Below, piece after piece: positions 1 to 6,980 of a stretch of DNA of 9,958 nt (position 1 is its first letter; each line of letters opens with the position of its first letter). The translations under genes were made by a program, and so were the position numbers. A model generated the notes under the pieces. The model had not been told where the DNA came from, made no database searches, and saw only the letters and a program-made list of their open reading frames with translations. The stretch is from NCBI GenBank assembly GCA_021828635.1, contig JAJZEJ010000273.1, forward strand, positions 1 to 9,958, read 5' to 3'. The stretch is from Chloroflexota bacterium. GTDB taxonomy: Bacteria; Chloroflexota; Ktedonobacteria; Ktedonobacterales; Ktedonobacteraceae.

Positions 1-220
1 GCATTGGCTCTTTCCAAATCTGAGGATCCACCGCCTTCAGATCGGGCTTGAGGCCAGTTATCCATGCCAGATTTTAAACCGAGGTTCTGCCTACTTGACA
101 AACGTGATTTACAGGGTATCTGAAGGAGCAAGCTTTATCGAAGCACTCGACAGGCTGGCTCAGCAAACTATTCCAAGTTTTGGTTCCAACAATGGGCAAA
201 CCCCAACATCAAGCGGACTA
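1..220. other. Left-edge stretch without a recognisable gene
   Basis: No protein family is recognisable here on either strand. One plus-strand frame stays open from position 2 to 427, but beyond 220 it is antisense to the membrane-protein gene. Its translation up to there matches nothing I know, and a TTG at 95 has no ribosome site. On the minus strand a frame is open from 73 to the left edge (it contains the residues GLKPDLKAVDPQIWKEPM) and a second piece of the same frame runs from about 206 to 77, broken by a TAA at 76-74. This could be a decayed gene continuing outside the window. No convincing terminator for the leftward operon is visible. Confidence 0.3.
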
Positions 221-1198
221 TTAAAGGTGAGGGAACCAACCAATACCAAGCTGAGCAGGCAAGCGCATTCCCCAGTAGGCAATCAGGAAAACGCCAGCCC
301 CTATAACAGAGAAGGCTGTAATCGCTTGCATACGCAACGGACTCTCCTGCATCCATCGTTCCACACGTCCACCGGTACCAAACATGAGCAGCACAAAGAG
401 CAAAGCCATCACGACAATATTACATAACCCTTGTAATCCCATTAAAATAGCGGATACCAGTATATTTCCAGATCCTGCAACATAATGGAAGAGTATTTGA
501 AATAGAGGATAGGGGCGACCTATGCTAAAACAGCCAACAATTACACCTAGAGAAAGGGGTATAGTCCAGAGATGTTGTTCAACCAATTTTGCCAGGGGAT
601 TTCTGACCAGCCGTAGGGTGACTAATCCCCAGTAGAAGAGGACAATACCTAGAATGACGAAGACGGTAGTTGACTGAACTAAACGCACCGGAAAACCACG
701 ACCGATAGATAACGTGGCGTTTGAGAGGCTCGGAATCTGCTGGTTCAGTAGAACACCGATGATGCCATAAAGTATGGTAACTACTATCACCCCTGTAGCG
801 ATGAACGCAAGCTGGTACCATACACCTGCCTTTGTCTGTCTTTTTTGACCAGAAAGAGGTGCGATGCAACTGAATACGGCACAATTGCATGCAGTGAAGG
901 TATTCCCTAACCCTACAGCAATAGCAAAGGCAAGACTGAACCAGCCGCCAGTGAGTCTTACTAATGCAGCATTCGTGCCAAGAATAGAGCTGGCTAGGTT
1001 CACACCAATTGTATCATCTGCTATTGCTGGTACCCAGAATATCGCTATTAAGAGTCCAACTACAGCTCCTAGCAGAACAATGATCCATGAGTGAACGTGA
1101 GGATGGCTCTTTGATGCCTCTGCTAATTCACTATTCTCTAAGGCCATACCTCGATAGGCGGGTGTACCTTGCTTATTTTTACTTGCTTGTTCGCTCAT
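221..1198 (-). CDS. Seven-helix membrane protein with CxCx4C motif (possibly DsbD/CcdA-like)
   Basis: 325 residues. After a polar N-terminus of about 36 residues, hydrophobic stretches suggest seven membrane helices near residues 38-59, 85-115, 127-151, 173-197, 211-240, 245-274 and 290-312. The second contains GNTFTACNCAVFSC (Cys104, Cys106, Cys111). The fifth has Cys223 followed by IGRPYP, and the sixth has Cys259. Cysteines next to Gly/Pro inside helices recall the CcdA/DsbD membrane thiol-electron carriers, but the classical PCVLP motif is absent, so the family call is tentative. The ATG at 1198 is preceded by AAGGAG with a 9-nt gap. It is the last gene of the leftward block, 169 nt after the thioesterase. 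It could act in redox supply, transport or self-protection for the pathway; the sequence does not decide. A polytopic transporter of another family is the main alternative. Confidence 0.7.
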   Translation of the reverse strand: MSEQASKNKQGTPAYRGMALENSELAEASKSHPHVHSWIIVLLGAVVGLLIAIFWVPAIADDTIGVNLASSILGTNAALVRLTGGWFSLAFAIAVGLGNTFTACNCAVFSCIAPLSGQKRQTKAGVWYQLAFIATGVIVVTILYGIIGVLLNQQIPSLSNATLSIGRGFPVRLVQSTTVFVILGIVLFYWGLVTLRLVRNPLAKLVEQHLWTIPLSLGVIVGCFSIGRPYPLFQILFHYVAGSGNILVSAILMGLQGLCNIVVMALLFVLLMFGTGGRVERWMQESPLRMQAITAFSVIGAGVFLIAYWGMRLPAQLGIGWFPHL

Positions 1199-1233
1199 TT
1201 ACTCAATCTCCTTCCTCGTAAAATGGATAGTGC

Positions 1234-1266
1234 TTAGAACACAACAATAGCCGTGTCCTGGTTCAT
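1234..1266 (-). CDS. Possible 10-residue leader peptide ORF (MNQDTAIVVF)
   Basis: A minimal ORF, MNQDTAIVVF then TAA, lies in the gap between the thioesterase and membrane-protein genes. Its ATG is preceded by a near-perfect ribosome site, GAGGAGG (1279-1273 on the minus strand), with a 6-nt gap, stronger than that of the gene downstream. The stop lies 35 nt before the membrane-protein start. It could be a regulatory leader peptide, the remnant of a longer gene, or an SD that arose by chance. There is no homology evidence. Confidence 0.3.
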   Translation of the reverse strand: MNQDTAIVVF

Positions 1267-1367
1267 GGTGTTCCTCCTCAGCCGATCTGATATTCGTTGT
1301 CCTGAGGAATAGAAACACCACGAAGCTTTCCTTTACCAGAGAACACTTGTCCATCAGGCCAGTTACG

Positions 1368-2117
1368 CTATGCTGGAAAGAGGTTTGCCTGAATGCATTC
1401 GGTGATCAACTTCATCAGAAGTTGTGGATGCTGCAAACCAAAGAAGTGATCTCCTTCAAAAATCTGGACGCGAAATGGGCCAGTTGTATAGCTTTGCCAG
1501 GCCCAGAGCTGCCTTGGATCAGCCACGAATTGATCGTGTTCTGCTCCAAAAACCGTCAGAGGGAATATGAAGGGCTTTTCCGGCAAGGGCATGTCTTGCT
1601 CCAGCATTTCAGCATCATGCTTTGCAGCCGGGATGGTCGAGAGAATGTAATTAAATTCTGGCGAGCCGGGCTTATAAAAACTCGTCATGACATCTACAAA
1701 ACCCTGTGTTTTCATAAACGCTGTCTGTGGGGTGCGTTCGTGAGGAGCCATACAGCCAGCAATAATAAAATGATCAGGCTGCACACCCGCGTGTTCGTGC
1801 AAATAGAGAGCGACATCGTATCCCCACAATGCCCCGACACAATACCCATGAAAAACAAGTTTCTGGTCTTTGCGTGCATTGGTGAGAAGCGACTGAGCAA
1901 CCTCACCAATAATCTGAGAACGTTCTGTGTAGCGTGTCAGTTCTGATCCTCTATTGGGCAACTGAACAGCGCATAGCTCGATGCTTTCTGGCAAAAACGC
2001 GGAATAGGCATCCCAGATCCATGCGTCTGCTCCCCCTGGTGGGAAACAGACCAGACGAGCCTGGGCGTGTTCGTTTGGACGAGGTATACGGAGTAAAACA
2101 TCTGATGAAAGAAACAT
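1368..2117 (-). CDS. Type II (editing) thioesterase with Cys nucleophile, PKS/NRPS-associated
   Basis: An alpha/beta-hydrolase of 249 residues, the usual length for stand-alone thioesterases of the GrsT/RifR class, which release wrongly primed or stalled acyl groups from carrier proteins of polyketide or peptide synthases in the cytoplasm. Visible features: RPNEHAQARLVCFPPGG near the N-terminus (oxyanion region), the nucleophile elbow HGYCVGA with Cys93, GAEHD with Asp195, and GDHFF with His224. Asp and His sit where RifR-type enzymes have theirs, but the usual GHSMG serine is a cysteine. I chose the ATG at 2117 because GGAGAG lies 7 nt upstream and the protein then begins as in the family; an in-frame ATG at 2132 adds five residues and lacks a ribosome site. 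It follows the epoxidase gene by 208 nt. A dedicated release or transfer role is an alternative to editing. Confidence 0.88.
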   Translation of the reverse strand: MFLSSDVLLRIPRPNEHAQARLVCFPPGGADAWIWDAYSAFLPESIELCAVQLPNRGSELTRYTERSQIIGEVAQSLLTNARKDQKLVFHGYCVGALWGYDVALYLHEHAGVQPDHFIIAGCMAPHERTPQTAFMKTQGFVDVMTSFYKPGSPEFNYILSTIPAAKHDAEMLEQDMPLPEKPFIFPLTVFGAEHDQFVADPRQLWAWQSYTTGPFRVQIFEGDHFFGLQHPQLLMKLITECIQANLFPA

Positions 2118-2240
2118 GAAACAACTCTCCATTCACAATGATTTCACACTATCACTCTGTCGCTTGATCAGAAGAATGATCACTAGAAAAACTGTGCATC
2201 AGTTTACGCCTTCTATTACTAGAGTTCATCAGGCATATTT

Positions 2241-2273
2241 TCTCTTCTCAATAAAGCAATTTATGAGAAGAGA
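2241..2273. other. 14-bp hairpin with GCAA tetraloop between epoxidase and thioesterase genes
   Basis: TCTCTTCTCA (2241-2250) pairs perfectly with TGAGAAGAGA (2264-2273). Inside, one A is bulged and TAAA/TTTA continues the stem to a GCAA loop. On the leftward transcript the stem is followed by AAAATATG rather than a U run, so it is not a standard intrinsic terminator. It may stabilise the upstream message or lower thioesterase expression. On the plus strand only three T follow. Confidence 0.45.
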
Positions 2274-2325
2274 TTTGATCACGGTACTAAAAACCTATCG
2301 CCCCCTTTTTTATGTTTTGCACGTC

Positions 2326-3702
2326 TTATAAGAGGTCATGCCCTAATGCTTTCAGAAAGAAGGCGGGACGCAGGAGCGTTGCGGGCGTCCGCTTCAGGTG
2401 TAACACATCCATAAAGGCGTCACGAACAGCCTTATCGGTAGGCAACAAACTCATAAGAGTATCCATGTAGCGGTTTTGTATCCTGGAAACCCAACCGGAT
2501 ATTTCACCACTGGTACCAGGGACACGGCTATCTGCCCCTGTCGCCAACTGCCAGGGGAGTGAGTTAACCCGAGCCAGTTTCTTTTGGAAGTCATGCACTT
2601 GTCCTCGCTGACCACGACGACCGCGGTTGTGAGCAAGCCATGTGTCTAGTACAACGACTCCTAAGGCTGCTACGCTCATACCCTGGCCATAGATAGGATT
2701 CAATGCACAGCAAGCATCCCCCAGAACGACAAATCCTTCTGGCTGCCGCTGCAACCGCTCAAAATGCCGGAGCCGATTCTCTGTGCGTCGATAACTAGAG
2801 ATCGGTGAGAGTGGCTGCGCTTTACTCACGACGTCAAAGAGTAAAGGATCAATTAGACCTGTGGCAAACGCCAGAAAATCCGCTTCCTGTGTGGGAGGAT
2901 AGTCTTTGCCAGCGCCCACGAGTAACACCAGCCAGCGACCGTTTTCGACCGACCAGACAAAACCCGTCCGCAGGTTTTCTGGTGGATTACTCTGGATAAG
3001 CATACCTTTCCAGGTTCGAGCAGGATCAACCGGAGGCGCGTAAGCACGGGTCGCATACCCCAGAAAAGCATTGACCACGGTTTCAGATGGTGGCTGATAC
3101 CCTAGCTCTTCCAGCCAGCGGGGAGTATGAGAAAATCGACCGCTGGCATCAACCACTAGATCAGCACTCAGGTGACGACTTTCACGCTCTTTCGCGCCGT
3201 TCTGCTCGCGTTCCCGTAGACGTATGCCAGTGATAGACTGTTGATTGGTACTCGCCAGCAGACCAACGACTTCATGTCCCTGGATAATCTGCACCCGCTG
3301 ATAGGTTTGCAGTTCCTGGCGTACTTGCCACTCGAGCAGCAAGCGTGTACAGGCATAGCCCTTCAACTGAGAAGGAGCGCGGGGCAACCAACCTGACTGA
3401 AAGCGATACAGATAATCGTTAGAAAAATCAGCTTCGATAGCTCCACGCATTACGAGCTTATCCTTAATCCCCGGGAAGAGACCTTCCAAAATCTGCTGAC
3501 CACGCATAAACAAGATATGCACATGCGACCCCTGAGGAACACCCGGACGTACTTCAGGCTCTTGTGGATAGTAATCTCGCTCAATCAATGAGACCTGGTC
3601 AAAGTGATCCAATAGAACGCGTGCGGCAAGCAATCCAGCAATACCTCCGCCAATAACAACGGCATGTTGCCCCGAGGGGCTTGAAGAGTGAGACAGGCTC
3701 AT
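2326..3702 (-). CDS. FAD-dependent monooxygenase, Lsd18/MonCI polyether-epoxidase-like
   Basis: A class A-type flavoprotein of 458 residues. Dinucleotide-binding fold: VVIGGGIAGL (Gly18, Gly20, Gly23) with Glu41 at the end of the second strand. RPGVPQGSHVHILFMRG (52-68) is a signature of the group holding the polyether epoxidases Lsd18 and MonCI. DASGR lies at 185-189, and the second FAD motif is VVLGDACCALNPIYGQGMS (325-343). It probably oxygenates a polyene or polyketide intermediate using FAD, NAD(P)H and O2; epoxidation is inferred from family and hydroxylation is equally possible. Start chosen at ATG 3702: AGAGGAG lies 6 nt upstream, the Rossmann motif is at the normal depth, and a longer in-frame start at 3852 would overlap the preceding gene. 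It begins 19 nt after the monooxygenase stop, so the two are one transcript. There is no halogenase WxWxIP motif. Confidence 0.85.
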   Translation of the reverse strand: MSLSHSSSPSGQHAVVIGGGIAGLLAARVLLDHFDQVSLIERDYYPQEPEVRPGVPQGSHVHILFMRGQQILEGLFPGIKDKLVMRGAIEADFSNDYLYRFQSGWLPRAPSQLKGYACTRLLLEWQVRQELQTYQRVQIIQGHEVVGLLASTNQQSITGIRLREREQNGAKERESRHLSADLVVDASGRFSHTPRWLEELGYQPPSETVVNAFLGYATRAYAPPVDPARTWKGMLIQSNPPENLRTGFVWSVENGRWLVLLVGAGKDYPPTQEADFLAFATGLIDPLLFDVVSKAQPLSPISSYRRTENRLRHFERLQRQPEGFVVLGDACCALNPIYGQGMSVAALGVVVLDTWLAHNRGRRGQRGQVHDFQKKLARVNSLPWQLATGADSRVPGTSGEISGWVSRIQNRYMDTLMSLLPTDKAVRDAFMDVLHLKRTPATLLRPAFFLKALGHDLL

Positions 3703-3721
3703 TGATTTCTCCTCTGGTTGC

Positions 3722-4969
3722 CTAATTCCGGGCCGCAATTGCTGATGCAATAAAAGCAGCGTCTTCTCCGATACCAGATAATAGCGCAGATTTTGTCTTG
3801 TAGAGCCACTGTAATCCCAGAAAATATAGCCCTGGGTAGGCAGTGACACCACGTTGATGAATAGGATATCCCGTCTGATCGAAGACTGGTATCTGCACCC
3901 AACTAAAGTCGAGCTTGTAACCAGTCGCCCAGATAACGGTCCTGATATCAGCCGATGGTAAATCCAGCGTTAGAATGTTTTTTGTGCGAATCGACTTTAC
4001 TGCCGCAGATTGCGTTACTTCGCTCGTTTCGTCATGAACTGGAACCTGTAAGCCACTTTTCATGATATAGCCGTCAATCATGCGCATGATTTGCACCGTG
4101 AACGCTTCTGACCTGGAAAGGTTATCCTCCAGATCGGGGGCCAGGATAACCCGCTGACCCTCGGCGGTTTGCAGATGCCCGAGGAGTGTTATACCTAGAC
4201 CAGCGAATTGACGCAGAGTGATATCCTGTACTCCATACTTATTCGAAGCATGGGGACTACACGCGAATTTAACCATGGGCGAAGGAAGCTGATCAACCGT
4301 TCTGTCGAAAAACCCCATTTTGGTGAGCCACCAGACAACGTCTTTACCTCGATACCGTAGCGGCGTTTTACCACAACTTGACGTCGATAAATAGACTTGT
4401 CGTCCGCTCTTATGTAACTCCTCGGCAATCTGGAAGCCCGATTGGCCTGTCCCTACAACCAGAACAGCTCCAGAAGGGAGCGACTCAGAATTGTGGTACT
4501 GACTCGAGTGAAGCTGGTAGATATCCGCAGCCAGCTGATCACTTCCCTTAGGCAGCTTAGGTTTTGGATATGCGCCCGTCGCAAGCACCACATTATCAGC
4601 TTTGAAAGTCTCCTCTTCTGCTTCCACCAGATAACCGTCACCTCCCGATAACTGCTGGACAACCGTGACCTGCACGCCCTCACGAAGCGGAGCATTAAAG
4701 GACTGAGCATACCGTTCCAAATACTTCACGAAGGCTTCCCGTGGAAGGAACCCATCTGGATCATCGCCTTGATACTCCAAACCAGGAAGCTGGATCGTCC
4801 AATTCGGCGTGATAAGGGTGAATGCATCCCAGCGTTGACTCCGCCAACTCTCTCCCACACGTCCCCGTTCAAGCACTACATGTTGTCTCCTCTGCTGATT
4901 TAAGTAATAGCTAAGGGCAAGTCCTGCCTGCCCACCTCCAATGATGACGGTTTCAATATGTTCAGTCAT
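3722..4969 (-). CDS. Flavin-containing monooxygenase (CzcO/YUCCA-like, class B)
   Basis: 415 residues with the two-nucleotide-domain layout of class B flavin monooxygenases. The FAD motif is GGGQAG (11-16) and the NADPH motif is VVGTGQSG (171-178), preceded by the typical LHSSQY (153-158). ATG motifs are at LATGAYPKP (129-137) and VIWATGY (345-351), and the C-terminus has the usual AYPGLYFLGLQW. The family adds oxygen to nucleophilic heteroatoms or carbonyl groups; I see neither the strict FMO nor the Baeyer-Villiger FxGxxxHxxxW fingerprint, so the substrate is open. It is the first gene of the leftward block and directly precedes the Lsd18-like oxygenase, suggesting two consecutive oxidations of one scaffold. 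The ATG at 4969 has AAGGAG 6 nt upstream. An 8-codon TTG mini-ORF with its own GGAGG (4988-4962) overlaps this start. Confidence 0.88.
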   Translation of the reverse strand: MTEHIETVIIGGGQAGLALSYYLNQQRRQHVVLERGRVGESWRSQRWDAFTLITPNWTIQLPGLEYQGDDPDGFLPREAFVKYLERYAQSFNAPLREGVQVTVVQQLSGGDGYLVEAEEETFKADNVVLATGAYPKPKLPKGSDQLAADIYQLHSSQYHNSESLPSGAVLVVGTGQSGFQIAEELHKSGRQVYLSTSSCGKTPLRYRGKDVVWWLTKMGFFDRTVDQLPSPMVKFACSPHASNKYGVQDITLRQFAGLGITLLGHLQTAEGQRVILAPDLEDNLSRSEAFTVQIMRMIDGYIMKSGLQVPVHDETSEVTQSAAVKSIRTKNILTLDLPSADIRTVIWATGYKLDFSWVQIPVFDQTGYPIHQRGVTAYPGLYFLGLQWLYKTKSALLSGIGEDAAFIASAIAARN

Positions 4970-5013
4970 CTATCTCTCCTTTTTCCAAGCTATACCTCCT
5001 AACACACCTCTAC

Positions 5014-5042
5014 AGTATAACGCGTCTCTTGAGAAAAAGCTT
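5014..5042 (-). promoter_or_regulatory. Promoter-like AAGCTT-N17-TATACT ahead of the oxygenase operon
   Basis: Read leftward: AAGCTT (5042-5037), a 17-nt spacer, then TATACT (5019-5014), placing a start near 5006, about 37 nt before the monooxygenase ATG. The -10 is good; the -35 is not a housekeeping TTGACA. The same arrangement with the same spacing precedes the efflux pump, which supports a real and shared element. Confidence 0.5.
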
Positions 5043-5063
5043 CTTCTACCTTGCTTGCTTATT

Positions 5064-5084
5064 GTTGCGTTCTCTACGTTGCGT
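5064..5084. repeat. 7-bp direct repeat upstream of the oxygenase-operon promoter
   Basis: ACGCAAC occurs twice on the minus strand (5084-5078 and 5070-5064) with a 14-nt period. The nearer copy ends 21 bp upstream of the AAGCTT box. Position and tandem orientation would suit an activator site, but a single short repeat pair is weak evidence. Confidence 0.3.
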
Positions 5085-5223
5085 ATCAGAGAGGCTGTCA
5101 TTACCAAGCGGGTGAAATGACCTGAACATATTGTTAACACAATACAAAGGCAATAGATTTTTTAAGGTGTAAATATGGAAATTCCGTGAGGTAGTTTCGA
5201 TATTTATTTGAGGTAATACCTGA

Positions 5224-5475
5224 GAGGGCATATTCATCACGGCGCTGCGAGCGGAAATCGGTTCAGCAAGGCGACCGCGAAGATATTACCCTCCAGTCTC
5301 CAAGGAGAGTAAACGACGCCAACACACTGGTCTTTCGAGCCGTCGTGCCACCTGGTTGGTTCTGCAAAGACCGGAAAACCTTTCATCGGAAGACCTGCGC
5401 ATGCTCAATCTCTTAAAGCAAGCCCATCCCCAGGTGAGGGCAGCATGTGAGTTGGCGCACCCTGACATCCCCTGA
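5224..5475 (+). pseudogene. ISL3-type transposase remnant (internal/C-terminal part)
   Basis: An 83-codon plus-strand frame between stop codons at 5221-5223 and 5473-5475, with no start or ribosome site. From about residue 7 it reads like part of an ISL3-family transposase: ALRAEIGSARRPRRYYPP, then LSSRRATWLVLQRPENL and HPQVRAACELAHPD, the conserved block that usually precedes the last catalytic part. The front (zinc ribbon, helix-turn-helix, first catalytic residues) and the end are missing. It stops at a small tandem duplication, CCTGACATC at 5461-5469 and 5471-5479. It lies opposite in direction to the flanking biosynthetic genes, so it marks an old insertion between glycosyltransferase and oxygenase genes that may once have been one unit. 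Family assignment is from recall of conserved residues, not a search. Confidence 0.7.
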
Positions 5476-5732
5476 CATCGACTCTTATGAGGCTTGACAC
5501 ATATGTGCAGTATCCTCTGGAATTTTCCCCTTGCTCAGCTAACACCCCCTATGACCATAATGCTCCGACTTTTTGATAGCAAAGGATTAGAAAAACCTCT
5601 GCTGTATGAAAACGAGAGCGATGCAAAGGACGCTCTCAAGCCAAGTTACTGCCGAGCTACGTCTCGTTGCGTATCCCGTGGGCTTTTCTACCACATTCAA
5701 ACCTTTTGTCTTACCAACCAGGATCGTTCTAT
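5476..5732. other. Intergenic stretch downstream of the ISL3 remnant
   Basis: I see no gene on either strand; short open frames lack ribosome sites and family signals. It holds a 10-bp palindrome, CACATATGTG (5498-5507), just after a TTGACA-like hexamer, but no fitting -10 at normal spacing. It may be leftover insertion-sequence flank. Confidence 0.4.
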
Positions 5733-5774
5733 GGCGACAACACCGGATCTATTAATCGAGACAGTGTTGTCACC
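5733..5774 (-). terminator. Hairpin just after the glycosyltransferase gene
   Basis: On the leftward transcript GGTGACAACAC (5774-5764) pairs with GTGTTGTCGCC (5743-5733) through 11 bp including one G-U pair, around a 20-nt loop. It starts 15 nt after the stop codon of the glycosyltransferase. There is no U run after it, so it is either a non-canonical terminator or a 3'-end stabiliser. Confidence 0.4.
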
Positions 5775-5789
5775 AGATCAGTGCATAAG

Positions 5790-6980
5790 TCAGACCGGAA
5801 CATATTGTTCCTTAAAGGTTTGAATTTCATCGGCAGCCCGCATATATCCTCCCGCCTGTCGAAACGATGCTTCAATCGTCTGGCAGGCTTGCGCAAAGTG
5901 AGGATTACCAAGTAGCGTTGATGCCATATGCTTCAACAGAGAGGCAGTTACCCTGTTTCGCTTCAGTTGTAATCCTGCCCCTAACTGCACTACACGCTTT
6001 GCGACATAGTGTTGATCAGTTGCATGAGGAATGACCAACAGTGGCACTCCATAGTATAGGGCTTCGCTAACACTATTCATTCCCCCATGCGTTATAAAGA
6101 GAGAAGCATGTTGTAAAACGTCTAACTGCGGTACAAAGTGGCGCACGATGAAATTGTGGGGTACGGTCCCCAGTTGCTCTATCGCTGTATTAGGTCCGAC
6201 AGACAGAATGACTTGATGTTTACTACTGGCAAATGCCTGAAAACAGAGCCGATAAAAATCGTTCTGCTGATTAAAAATCGTCCCTAGCGAAATGTAGATA
6301 GGTGCAGGATCACTCAGTAGTTCAAAAGGAAAATCGGGCTTCGAGGAGCGCTCACCCAACAATGGACCAACAAACCGATACGTCTCATCAAAGGAGTCGA
6401 CATACGGCTGGAAAAAACGGGATGTGTAGACAATATTTAACTGAGCAGTGTTGCTCAGGTACCCCATATAGTCGAGTTGTTTGACCGAGTATTTCTGGCT
6501 GATTCGGTGTCCAACTTGATTGATCCTCATGATCTCCGCATATGATAGAAATGCCTTCAAGACGAGAGAAGGAATGCTGTACGCAAGCTGGGGAGTAATA
6601 CCAAACATCACCATTGAGCAGATAGCAGGGACGTGAAGCAACTCAGCGAAATAATGGCCCCAGCCAGCCATAGAGTCGTAAAGAATGTAGTCGGGATGTA
6701 CACTTTCAATCTCCCCAAGAAACCGATCGAGAATACTTTCGCTGGCCTGAATGAAGAGACGAATAATGACAAAATCATTTTCGTTCAACTGTGTATAGTT
6801 GAAAGGAAAAGCATCTCTATAACTTCGGAAGGTAGCACCGGTCTGCTCTATCGCAGGCTGGAATTCTTCCGTGGAGTAATAGAGAACTTGCTCTCCTTGC
6901 CTTACCAGTTCGGCCACAAGTGGAAGGGTGGGATTCGTATGCCCCCAGGCAGGGGTGCCAAAGAAAATTGCAAGAGACAT
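5790..6980 (-). CDS. Macrolide-type (MGT/GT1) glycosyltransferase
   Basis: A GT-B fold sugar transferase of 396 residues, the normal length for OleD/YjiC-like enzymes that move a sugar from a nucleotide donor to a small hydrophobic acceptor. N-terminal acceptor domain: FFGTPAWGHTNPTLPL with His14 at the position of the catalytic base, and YDSMAGWG (101-108) with Asp102 as the likely dyad partner. C-terminal donor domain: PIYISLGTIFNQQ (227-239), VPQLDVLQHASLFITHGGMNS, and the donor-binding GVPLLVIPHATDQ ending in Asp322-Gln323. I start at ATG 6980, which has GGAGG 5 nt upstream; an in-frame ATG at 6992 adds four residues but would have that ribosome site inside it. It could decorate the pathway product or inactivate it inside the cell for self-protection. 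It is transcribed alone, leftward, divergent from the efflux pump. Confidence 0.9.
   Translation of the reverse strand: MSLAIFFGTPAWGHTNPTLPLVAELVRQGEQVLYYSTEEFQPAIEQTGATFRSYRDAFPFNYTQLNENDFVIIRLFIQASESILDRFLGEIESVHPDYILYDSMAGWGHYFAELLHVPAICSMVMFGITPQLAYSIPSLVLKAFLSYAEIMRINQVGHRISQKYSVKQLDYMGYLSNTAQLNIVYTSRFFQPYVDSFDETYRFVGPLLGERSSKPDFPFELLSDPAPIYISLGTIFNQQNDFYRLCFQAFASSKHQVILSVGPNTAIEQLGTVPHNFIVRHFVPQLDVLQHASLFITHGGMNSVSEALYYGVPLLVIPHATDQHYVAKRVVQLGAGLQLKRNRVTASLLKHMASTLLGNPHFAQACQTIEASFRQAGGYMRAADEIQTFKEQYVPV

Noticed and set aside
1201..1354. 51-codon frame starting ATG GAC AAG and abutting the membrane-protein start
   Set aside because: No ribosome site and no family features; it merely crosses the region containing the better-supported 10-codon ORF.
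2326..3702. FAD protein as a flavin-dependent halogenase
   Set aside because: The halogenase WxWxIP motif is absent, while the RPGVPQGSHVH signature fits the Lsd18/MonCI oxygenase group.
3700..3852. Longer start for the epoxidase at 3852
   Set aside because: It would overlap the preceding gene by about 130 nt, lacks a ribosome site and adds residues before the normal Rossmann start.
5494..5506. TTGACA followed by a palindrome as a promoter
   Set aside because: No -10 at acceptable spacing and no gene downstream on the plus strand.
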